Below, piece by piece: positions 54,512 through 64,000 of a stretch of DNA of 64,000 nucleotides. Within the stretch, counting starts at the first letter, position 1. Every line of letters starts with the position of its first letter. The notes beneath the pieces are model-generated. The model was not told where the DNA came from, made no database searches, and worked only from the letters and a program-made list of their open reading frames with translations. The DNA is taken from NCBI GenBank assembly GCA_022453515.1, contig JAJNNY010000047.1, forward strand, positions 232,261 through 296,260, written 5' to 3'. Made by a program: the position numbers and the translations under genes. Source of the stretch: Astrocystis sublimbata. Lineage: Eukaryota; Ascomycota; Sordariomycetes; Xylariales; Xylariaceae.

Positions 54512-57469
54512 TTATATGCCAAACGCTTTCTGAATGATACCTCCAACGTCCAGCGATTGACCTCGTAGCCAGGCATCGCCTTGCGAGGACAAGGTCTCAA
54601 TAGCCTGTTGCAGGAACCCAAGCATCCGACCCTCGGTACGGGATCTCTCAAGTTCGAGGGGATCGATCAAGGTAGCGTAATCGCTTCGGGAAAACAACAG
54701 TCGTCTGTAAAACGCTTTGAGACACATGACTTCTTTCAAATCTAACGCACCGCCAGGGACTAGGCCGAATTCGTGACGTGCAACCTCAATGTGGTCTGCA
54801 TGGACACCTGCGAGTAGTACCGCATCGACTGAGCTATCCCCCAGGGCCAGGAGATGTTTCAGATGCCATACGAGCGGTCGAGTCTTATGAGGCGCAATAG
54901 ATAGGAACTCGCGGAGATGAGGAATTTGTCGTGACCAGCCCCTAAATCCGTGTCTATCCATGAGAGAGATCAGATTTCCTGCCAAGAAAAGGACCCGAAA
55001 CTCGTCAAAGTCACACTGAGGGGTTGGCATCAGCATGGGCCGTTGAAACATCTCTTTCGAATCTAACGTTTCCGTAGATAAAGGAACAATAGAGCGCACC
55101 GAGGTCTCTCTCGTCGACATCCCCTCGGCAGACGCAGAACCCAAAGTCGAACCATATATGTGTGAAGTTCGCGTGCGGGGTCATTGACAACGAACAGAAA
55201 GCCCACAGCGTTACGCTTTCATGTTTCATTTCACATAGCTGTAATAAAGGAACCGCTTGATCTTCTTGGCTAAGGAATTGTTTGCCATTCCTCCCGTGCG
55301 TTGAATTAGAAGTTCTCCTAGACTTAGTCTGCGAGGTGCCTCAGCCGACAGAATCTTGCTTTGTTATGAACCACGGATAATACGCTCCCTGTCGACCGGG
55401 GGGAGTGTGACGTTCATACGTTTTGATGATGTTTTCTCGCAGGTGGCCATTTGCCACCCAGGAATCGATATCCGATTCTAGGGGTCTCGATAATTTTGTA
55501 AAGACCTATGTAGAGTCCTAGAAGGTAGCGCATCTCTTCCACCCCCTCACATTGGTCAAATCCAAAGGTCTCCAGAACATCGGGGTCCTCAGGATCGCGG
55601 TTCTCATCAATCGATAGGGAATTATAGTCAACGGGTGTTATAGGGCCGGCACGACACATGAGACGATGATCCATTGTTTACTGTCTTTCTGGCAGCGAGG
55701 GCCCGCAAAGGATCCCCGCTGACAGAAGGAACAGCGAAGGTTTGTGATACGGTCACACATTGGGCCCTCACACTTGCCACTAGAGGGGGCGATCGTGTCT
55801 GGTATCTGAACGGCTGGATCCGTGATTTCACAATACTCGTCGCTATTGTGTATGTCCTCTCATCGTTCCTAGACAGCGTCTGTGAGCTTGTTTTACCTCG
55901 TTGAACATGTACTGTGGTTTCTTACAACATCACAGTCGTCAGAATTGTAATTCCTCTCTTCACAGATACGAATTGTGGCTAGCTCCCTGATCCATAACGA
56001 ATCATGATCTCCCTTGCTGGAACAACGGTTTTGAACAGACGAGCCACGACAGATGACTGCTTCGCGGCCGGGATACGCTTTCTATCCAGTGCAACAAGCC
56101 TGGTTATGTCCCGCTCAACTGCACGCAGTGCGAGTGCAATATTGTAAGCCATAGCGCGGTCCGTCCCTGCAATTAGAGCAGGAATTGTCCACGGGGAAGA
56201 GGGCACCGTGGGCCCTCGCGTCCTGTACTCCGGGCTGTAATGACGAATGAATGTGGCGCAGAGATAGCAGAGTCTCTGCTGCATCCGATATAGTCATGTG
56301 TGATCTTTGATGACCGGCGAGGGATAGCAGGAGCTGGATCTCTGCATGAACTTGCGGCCTCCACTCATAAGGCGTTTGAATTTCGTGCTAGCGTCATGAC
56401 CTTGAACTGCCTGGCATTAAAGTCGCATCGCAACCATCATTCGAAAGGTATTGCAAAGTATTATGCAATGTCCATGGCTTTGGGGGCCTGACTGCGGTCC
56501 GTCATCTGCCGACTTTTGATCCGAGGTCCTTTGCACAAGAGATTGAGTGCGATGCAGCGAATCCCGGAAGACGCCGACAAGCACGCGCTATGGTATCACA
56601 GCTTGCGCTAAGGCGACCTAGAAACCCGACACAATCACGTAGCGAGCGAACTTGGTCCCAAGTACCTCGAAACTGCCACTGGTAACATTTCCAAACTGTC
56701 CGACAGATCTGAGATGCTAGAATAATCTCCATTGGGGTGGTCGCTAGCAATATGGAATCGCAGGATGTACGAGCCTGTGTATAACAAATAAGGCTATCGC
56801 GAGCTCATGAGCAAGGTGACTTTGATCTGGTTCTCCTTGGAGCTCAAACTCATAACCGGAGGTCCCGACCTGGCACTGTCGGTAGATCTGAAGAAAGCTC
56901 CCAAGCCAAGTTTGGACTCGCTCAACTTGGTAATCGAAAGAAGATTGACATAGCTGTTGGACATGCGAGGGATCTATAAGGATATCAGTGAGCTTTCAGA
57001 CTCCCTCACCGATCAACCAAGTGCGCTTCTTACTATTGTCCAGAGATATATGACGCAGTGTCACCTCAAGCGCCTTGAAGAATTCTTGGTCTTTGTCATC
57101 GAACCCTTCGTTGCGAGTAATAGACACTTCGACTGCTTTCTCACCCTCTCGCATTATGGCTGCAGCGACATACCGCCCCCCTTTCGCGCGTGACGCTACT
57201 TCGGCTATGCGATCGAGGAACATGTCTTTCAAAGAGCCATCATCGAAACAGGTCAATAAATCTAGATCAGTCGACCCTACATCGTCGTCGCCGTCAGTCT
57301 CGTCGTCGATATCCGTCTTGTCGCCTGTCTCTTTCTCATGCACGTTGTCGTCGGCTATGCCTCTGTATGGATCGTGAACTTGGCCATTTGTCTGTAGGTG
57401 CAGCAAGGTGGAATAGGCCCGGAAACGCGACCTATCCTTTCCATCCAACTCCCAATGATCGAGTGCCAT
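54512..57469 (-). pseudogene. Deaminase-MYND fusion gene, multiply disrupted (right copy)
   Basis: Inverted copy of 33,498-36,458. From about 54,900 to 56,800 it differs from the left arm by many single-base insertions, deletions and substitutions. Examples are CATGGGCCG for CATGGCCG near 55,036, an extra A in TTTGTTATGAACC near 55,365, and ATTGCCATTCCTCCCGTG for ATTGCATTCCTCCGTG near 55,285. These break the frame repeatedly, including inside the MYND region and beside the IGCSK deaminase motif. The parts outside this stretch match perfectly. The scattered, frame-blind pattern looks like poor consensus sequence more than decay, since RIP-type transitions do not dominate. Confidence 0.65.
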
Positions 57470-59251
57470 CGTAGACGAGTTGGTATCGTGCTGGGCTGAA
57501 CAGAAAGTCCGGTTGCTACTTTCGCAACGAAATACTGATGCCCGGTAGGATGCAGAGATCGGTTGTCCCGATTCATTTCATGTGGGATTCTGGAAACTAC
57601 TATCGTGTGACTGTTACTCTAGACGCGGGGTAGTCAAAGCCTCACTGTTCGCCATCGCCTGCAACGCCACATATCACTGGGACAAATCATTGGACATTAA
57701 CCACTGCAAAATCACTGCAACGAGCCACTGGATTTGGACTGCTGCAACAGATAGACCGCTGCCGACCCGAACCACTGAGCTAACACCAGTGTGAGAAACC
57801 AACACTACCCAACCAACCGGGCTGAACCACCCAATTCAGTCTGCTGCGATAGAAACTAGACACTGATCATTGTGAAAAGGAACCGCGAGAAGCGGATGAC
57901 AATGCAAGCATCGGAAGTACACATCCAAAGTTCGTTGGGGGCTGAATTGCTCATCATGTGACCATTGACGTCAATTGAGGTCAGCTTTGCGGGTCGTCCT
58001 ATGTATAGATACCTGACACCCAGGCCAACATCATATTCCACCACACTCACAGCGGCACTGAGTTTTCATTACAAATTCTTATTTGGGAACAACTGACAGA
58101 TGTTTGGCACCTTTCTGCTACCTTCGCTGACTTCGAGACTCCAATTTAGTTGCGCTGTTCCCCCAACATCTACACAAATAAGGTTCTACTCAAGTGCAAG
58201 GTCGATCCAGCCTAATTATATACATGCCAAGATCAATGTTAGTTTGTCCGCATCTCCAACAATTTCCCTGGGTAATCCAACGGCTGAGCCTTAAATAAGT
58301 CCAACACTTTACATAACTACTCGGTTAGAGAGGGACTGCCTATTACTACAATGACCGGCATCGCCGTCTTTGACGTGCATGATGAAGATCTGGGGGCCGT
58401 GGATATCGTTTCTTTGGGCGGCTTCGGCAGCCTTAAAAGCACACTTGACACTAGCCAAAGCATACCTGGTTCTGTTATTTGACTAGCCACCGAACTTTCT
58501 CAGGCTCACGAGCTGTGCTGTTGGTAAGGTCGAAAACAACCTGAGCTGGCCCACTTGGCCTGTTGCCTAGCTAGGGTCGTTGCCACGAATTCGCGACGTC
58601 GATGTTCGGAGGAGCGCTGGACCTTGCCAAGGGAGAGTAATAACGGCACCCTGCGAACTATGCAGGTAAATGGTTCTGATCGCTTCGCATTTCACTCCGT
58701 GTTAGCTGTTAGGTCCTTGCCTGTTAATCTGCCTTGCATTATTGTTGGTCCTAACTTGCATAAGGACCTGGCTCCTACGTCTCAAACTGCTTACAGCCTC
58801 GCTGCAGAATTACTTATGGAGTCCTTGCAGCGTTGGACGTGTTCCTGTTGGTTGGATTGCGAGATGGCTTCTAGCCCTAACAGGTGCCATGTACACGAAC
58901 CGTGCAGTTGGCACCTCAAATGCCCCGATGCTTGACGTCACAGCTTGCCAAGACACCGGGGAAGCGAATGCTGGGGGGCGTAGCGTGGCGATCAACACGC
59001 TAGACTCCGCCTCGACTTCATTTCCTCGAGTTCCTAGTGTAAGTAAGCACTGCCAAGGTGCTAGGTTAGAACCGACTAAAATATCCAAGAACTCTTGGCT
59101 AGAGGTGTGTCATTTGCAGTTATAAGGAACAAGAAATCCTGAAGCTTTAGCACCTAAGAAATATTCTATTCTTTGCTATTGTTAGTCATCTAGCAAAGGT
59201 AAAACGAATTACGACCATAAAGATAATCACCATCATATAAGAAAAGAAGCA
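57470..59251. other. Intergenic (mirror of 31,716-33,497)
   Basis: Same content as the left-arm region; no gene supported. Confidence 0.45.
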
Positions 59252-59275
59252 TTGCTCTTCCAGCTACCTAACCAA

Positions 59276-59965
59276 ATGCATTTTACTGCCTCAACCACCC
59301 TAATAGGGCTTGCTCTCTGGAGCAGCACCGCATCAGCGGTTTGCACCGGCTGGGACCAGGACCACTTCTCCATCGACGACGGCTCAAGATTCTCAACCCA
59401 TTTTTCACAAACTGTCGACGTCATGCAATGCCCAGCCGACTCACAGTCGTCCTGCCAGTTTGACCGCAAGTCCTACGATATCACTGCAGAGCGCGCACTG
59501 GAGTCAGGTGTTAGGTCTCTGGACCTGCCCGAAGATGAAGCCGACGCCATCTTCAAGCTCGTGCAGAGGGCGTTCAACAAAGAGTTGAACTCGAACAAGA
59601 CGTGGGAATTCAAGACAATTGAGACGAATGTATCAACTGAGTCGACAAACATCCTGGGGACCGACTCGATCATCTTAGAGGTCAAGCCCGGCGAGAACAA
59701 GTCTCTGGAATGGACTTCCTTCTACGCGTACTCTTTCGGTATGCTGAGCGGGTGTACCAATGAGACGTTGAATAATATGACCGTCATGGCGGCGACACCA
59801 TATCTTGACAAAGAGCCACGGCTGAACAATCGAACGGTTCTCGCGGGAACTTGGGGTTCTGTGGTTCCTCATGATGATGATAACGACTCAGGGGCATCGT
59901 CATTCAAAGTTGGTGCAACATCTGCATGGGTGGTTGCTATAATGGTCGCTGCATACATGTTTTAG
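59276..59965 (+). CDS. Secreted GPI-type glycoprotein (right copy)
   Basis: Inverted copy of 31,002-31,691 with identical translation, signal peptide and hydrophobic C-terminal tail. The following 59,966-60,675 mirrors the left intergenic region. Confidence 0.7.
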   Translation: MHFTASTTLIGLALWSSTASAVCTGWDQDHFSIDDGSRFSTHFSQTVDVMQCPADSQSSCQFDRKSYDITAERALESGVRSLDLPEDEADAIFKLVQRAFNKELNSNKTWEFKTIETNVSTESTNILGTDSIILEVKPGENKSLEWTSFYAYSFGMLSGCTNETLNNMTVMAATPYLDKEPRLNNRTVLAGTWGSVVPHDDDNDSGASSFKVGATSAWVVAIMVAAYMF

Positions 59966-60675
59966 GTCGTAAATCCAATATTACCATCATGGAGTGCAGT
60001 AAACAACCACGGCCGATTGCACGCTTTCCGGCTCACGTGCCCAGGAATTGTCTGAAGTATCAAGGATTATCTAAGGGGACAACGCAATGCTATTGCGAGG
60101 AACCTTTTCCATCGCGGGCGATTGATTGTCTCGATTCAATTCATCAGTTTGGCGGAATGCGTTTCACGTCACCTGATGCGTCGTCCCCTACGAAGACAAG
60201 GCACCTTCTGTCGTATATCATCGATGGGACTCTGGTACTGCGATGGGTTGCGAACATGCACAATGCCAAGTAATATCATGGTCGAATACTCAAGGGCTTG
60301 CTAGAAATGGATGGTTTCATGTTGAAGAACAATGTATAGTACCTTGAACGGGTAGACTCCTCAAGATTGACACGTTTAATAACGAGGAAGCAGAAAGCTG
60401 CCACGGTGCGGTACCTGTTCCTTCAGTTGGTTAGGGGTAAGCACTCATGCATAGGATATTGGTAACTTCGGAGGATCAGATAGGCAGAGTATAAGTACAA
60501 AGTGTTCATACTAAGAAATTTATCATTAGGCTTGGCTTCATGTCTGTATGTGAGGCAATCTGTTATATGATCCTGGATATTTCACGAGTCTCTTATGCAA
60601 GACCCTGGAAAGAAGTTGAAAGAATGGCTGCTCCTTCATTACAAGCTTCTCCATCGAGGCCTGATCCCGCTAACT

Positions 60676-61819
60676 CTAAAGCAACTCAACTTGAGTAGAT
60701 GCCTTAGTGTTCACTCTCAAGCTAAGAAGGTCAGGGCGCGAGTAGTGACCAACCACATCTAGGTTCTGTTTTGCGCGCCACTTCTGCTCAAGATCAACGT
60801 CAGCATACAGTATCACCTCTTTGCCAGGGTCGGGAGCCTCTACAAGAGGCTCGCCTGTTGGTCCAAAGATCATGGAAAATCCGCCACCGGGAGCCTTGGC
60901 GAACGACCACCCGTTGACCTTGACCCTCGTTGTGTTCTCCTCGGTGAGTATTTGCGAACAGATGGCCGTAAAGCACGCGCCTTCCATTGACATCACCTGG
61001 GTCAAGCGACTACTCATTGTGCCTGAGATATGGTACGGCAATTTGTCGCTTCCACCGTCGAAAACCGGCGGCCAGCTAGCGATATGAATATCAACATCCT
61101 GCGAATACTCATAGTATCGCAGCAAAGGCTGTGTGTGCTCCCAGCAGTTCAAACCTCCGATCTTGCCAAATGATGTTTTAACGACAATTTTGAGTGAGTC
61201 CCCTTGGCCTTCACCCCAGATACTGCGCTCGACATGGGTCGGTTTGATCTTCCGGCGGTGATGCACAATGTCGCCATTCTCGTCGATGAAAGACTGACGA
61301 ATGTCATTAAGATGCACACGTAAGGATCGATGCACCCTAGGGGCTCTGGGCATACAACCCAGCTTACTTACCTGTGCGATGTATAGGGATCCACGATACC
61401 TCTCGCTATAGCCCAACACACAGAACAGGCCAGCTTCTTTGACAGCGGCACGGATACGGTTCATCTCTTCTGAATCTCGCTCCAATGAGTTGCGAAAGTA
61501 CTCGGTCATGAACTCAGCGTTGTCAGTTACTGACTGACTCCAGATGCTCCTAGAGGACGTCACTAAGCAAACAGTCTAGGTAATATGCTGGGGCGGAAAC
61601 GACGAGTGTGACGTCGGGGATTAATTCGCCTCGCATATCATCACACGTACCATGGATACCCGGGATCCAAACTTCCGGGAATCCCATGACGTTGGTACCA
61701 TTATTGCCAGCTTCCGCGATGAGACGCACGGTCTTGTCAACACCCTTTTGGAGGTCGTTCCATTCCGGCTCTGCTTGAACAGCCGCTACGCGAACGGTCT
61801 TGGGCGATTCGCTAGTCAT
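60676..61819 (-). pseudogene. Nitrilase, one-base frameshift (right copy)
   Basis: Inverted copy of 29,146-30,291. The catalytic Lys and Cys motifs are intact, but the run after GTTTGGAT has three C in place of four (near 61,662), changing IPGYPW to IPGIHG and breaking the junction with intron 1. A few more single-base differences occur in the second intron near 61,340. The left copy matches the family consensus, so the right copy is the altered one. Confidence 0.65.
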
Positions 61820-62704
61820 GTTGTTCGGAGGAAGATGAAACACAGACCTGAAGTACTATTAAGCCCTCGACGAAGTTTGTATATGTGAAAGCATAGAATG
61901 AATTGAAGTTCATTATTTTGACAAGTGAGATTTTGGGGACAATGATTAACATGTCAGCCTCCGACAGCGCATCAGCGGGGTAAGGGGGTCATCCGGGAGT
62001 TCTCGGTCACGAGCTGCTTGCCGTTTGGAGTTGGAGTGAGTGCCGAGAATGTCCCGGATTGACATCTACATATGACTGGATATCACACTCAATGATGCTG
62101 AATAATGAAGCGGCAATTGTGGCTAGAGAAGGTCTTGTGGTTGTTGCACGGACCTGTGAAATTCATGTTACATAATCTTTCGAGTTTGTAGGTTTCGGGC
62201 GCATAGCCTAATACCATAGTCAATAGCATTTAGCTGTACTTAGTTCGCACGATCTATAAACACCTGCAGTTAATAATAATGCCTTAACCACTCCCCCATG
62301 ATTGAGGCTCAACTCTCTCTACAGGTTGGATTCTAACGAGTATTGATACAACCAGATATAGGATTTAAAGTAGCATCTTATACTATCAAAGCAAGATTAT
62401 GTTGTTTAAGATGTAATCTTAATGAACCTTATATGAAATGAAGTTCTACTACGACTTTTATGTAAATATAGAACTCATAATAGCGTGGTGATAACTATCG
62501 AATCTACTAGCATCCTTGCTTACTCGTTAATCTAAATATGATGTGGCTTGAACTTCTAGAGCCACTGACATGGGTCAGTGCAGCCACACCGAATGTGGTC
62601 TTTGCTGCGTTTCGCAAAATATCACGTGGGTCTCCTGGATCCTACGTGAAGATCAACGCCCACTACAACCTCATTGTGGTTGAAGCCCTTGATTCGATCC
62701 AGAG
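61820..62704. other. Intergenic (mirror of 28,261-29,145)
   Basis: Same AT-rich content as the left arm; no gene is seen. Confidence 0.45.
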
Positions 62705-64000
62705 ATGCTTTCAACAGATGAAATTCGCATCTTGCGTTTGATGCCACCCGCCGCAGGTGATTCCCAGTCGCCAATTGTCTGTGAGCTCAGCGTCGTGTCG
62801 CGCTCCGACAACCCGCAGTATGAAGCGTTGTCATACGCGTGGGATGATCGCCCCCCGTTGACTATTCAAGTGTCGAGCAACGAAGTAAAAGTTACGCCAC
62901 GGTTATATAACGCTTTGTGCCAACTGCGACTATGCGACCGCGTCAGGAATTTGTGGGTTGACCAGCTATGCATCAACCAGTGGAATCTAGAAGAAAAAGC
63001 GCAGCAAGTGAAGCTGATGCGCAGCACTTATACTCGCTGCAGCCAGTGCCTGGTCTGGCTTGGAGTGCCCCCGGCTGAAATCACTGATGCGGATGCAAAA
63101 AACGCATTCGAAATTATTCGCTATCTTGCAACAGCTTCGTCGGCTGACGACATGAATACACTGCCCCTGCCCCCATCCGTGGCTGACGACCGTCCGACTT
63201 TCAACCGAGCTATGGAGGCTCTGCGTGCCGCTTCCCATGGTCAAAACCGCTGGTGGGATCGCGCCTGGACATTGCAAGAAGCAGCACTTCCCGATCAAGT
63301 TCTTCTTCTCTTTGGAAGCGCGATAGTACCATGGAACATCATAACTGCGGCAGCCAAAACTTGGACTACAAAGGGTCTTCCACGGCCTCTTAGGCAAATG
63401 CTATCAGATGAGATGGATCCTTGGATTGGCGGATTTATAGTTCACTCGATCTGGATTAATATAGCTAAGAGACGCTGGGACAACGCCCTCGAGACTGTCC
63501 AGCGATGGCGTTATCGGTTAGCAATAGACCCCAGAGACAAAGTTTCGGACTTTTGGGCCTTCTTCAAGCGGGAAGTTGTAAGCTACTTTCAGTCAATTTC
63601 TCTTGTGTTTCAGCTGCTTTCGAGGAGAGTAAGAGGGCGAGTCGGGGCAAAAGGCTTGAGCTTTAAGTCCGGCTTTGGAGTGTCGCCTGCAAAACCCCCG
63701 GAACTCATATCTGAAAGAGTAATCACTAACAGAATGGTGGACAGTGCCTGGAACTGAAGAGTGTCGGTATGATATCCCCGCCTCGCTCGTGTACAGCCGC
63801 ATGACAGTGGAGATGATCATTCAAGAGAAGGGTTTGCGGGCTCTAGTCGGCAACCCCCGCGTTGAAGGCTACAAGGCAACACCTGGTATCCCTCGATGGG
63901 CTTTGGATCTATCAGGATGGCCCGATTACGACCTTGATTGGTTCTACCAGTGTTACGGCTACAAGGTATACAACGCGGACATGGGACTTGAACCACTTGA
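62705..64000 (+). CDS. HET-domain protein, partial and frameshifted (right copy)
   Basis: Inverted copy of the HET gene, cut by the window end. The first 280 residues are identical to the left copy up to DPRDKV; there three T stand where the left arm has four (near 63,545), so FGLLGLL becomes a different frame. The left version matches the family. The C-terminal half resumes near 63,745 (TEECRYDIPASLVYSRMTVEMI) and runs off the edge. Confidence 0.7.

Larger units (their letters stand above)
26974..64000. repeat. Giant inverted repeat (palindrome) centred at 45,486/45,487
   Basis: Every gene from the HET gene at 28,260 to the central AGGCCT is repeated in reverse order on the other side. Mirror coordinates sum to 90,973 at the centre, 90,971 at the reductase gene, 90,970 at the cyanovirin-type gene, 90,967 at the nitrilase and 90,965 at the HET gene, so arms differ by a handful of net indels over 18.5 kb. 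The right arm runs into the window edge, so its true end is not seen; 26,974 is simply the mirror of the last base. There is no spacer at the centre: the sequence around 45,475-45,498 is itself self-complementary. Within the arms, 42,906-44,590 and 46,388-48,068 are clearly less similar than the rest. Confidence 0.95.

Overview
The window looks like nuclear DNA of a filamentous ascomycete (Pezizomycotina; genus not determinable from sequence alone). The evidence is genes with short 47-100 bp introns (GTRNGT donors, CTAAC-type branch points), a HET-domain gene, a SAT4/rhodopsin-type membrane protein, UstYa/DUF3328 proteins, plant cell-wall enzymes, TTAGGG telomeric repeats, and AT-rich transposon relics carrying C-to-T/G-to-A transition damage of the RIP type. 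All gene models were spliced by eye.

Positions 1 to about 26,970 occur once in the window. They hold a protein kinase with an unusual N-terminus, a complete P450 and a SAT4-like membrane protein. Next comes what I read as an undescribed RiPP cluster: an FAD monooxygenase (8.7-10.0 kb), a small secreted precursor with three KR-bounded copies of a 13-residue peptide (11.1-11.4 kb, minus strand), two UstYa/DUF3328 oxidase genes (12.2-13.3 and 13.8-14.9 kb) and an MFS exporter (15.3-17.1 kb). This is the layout of ustiloxin/phomopsin/asperipin-type (dikaritin) pathways: precursor in the secretory route, Kex2 cleavage, UstY-catalysed oxidative cyclisation, export. The core sequence is not one I recognise. 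Downstream are three secreted plant-polysaccharide enzymes (sialidase-fold protein, feruloyl esterase, GH12 glucanase) and a P450 that appears to be a pseudogene.

Positions about 26,974 to 64,000 form one giant inverted repeat centred between 45,486 and 45,487, and it may continue past the window. Each arm, from outside to centre, carries a HET gene, a nitrilase, a GPI-type secreted protein, a large deaminase-MYND fusion protein, a cyanovirin-N-type secreted protein, a thioredoxin-like protein, a protein with a possible nuclease core, and a truncated NRPS-like thioester-reductase. Then follow a RIP-damaged, truncated pogo/Fot1 transposon, five TTAGGG repeats, a 463 bp spacer, five more TTAGGG repeats, and a degenerate reverse transcriptase of Penelope-like type whose 3' end abuts the telomeric repeat. 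The repeat orientation in both arms is that of chromosome ends pointing at the centre, so the layout resembles two copies of one chromosome end joined head to head, yet no telomeric repeat lies at the joint.

The outer arms are almost identical apart from small indels, many in homopolymers, and wherever coding sense allows a test the right arm is the damaged one. That favours an assembly fold-back or a very young duplication. However, the 42.9-44.6 / 46.4-48.1 kb segments differ by many transitions, so two different templates are represented there. The right-arm genes should therefore be treated as second copies of uncertain reality.
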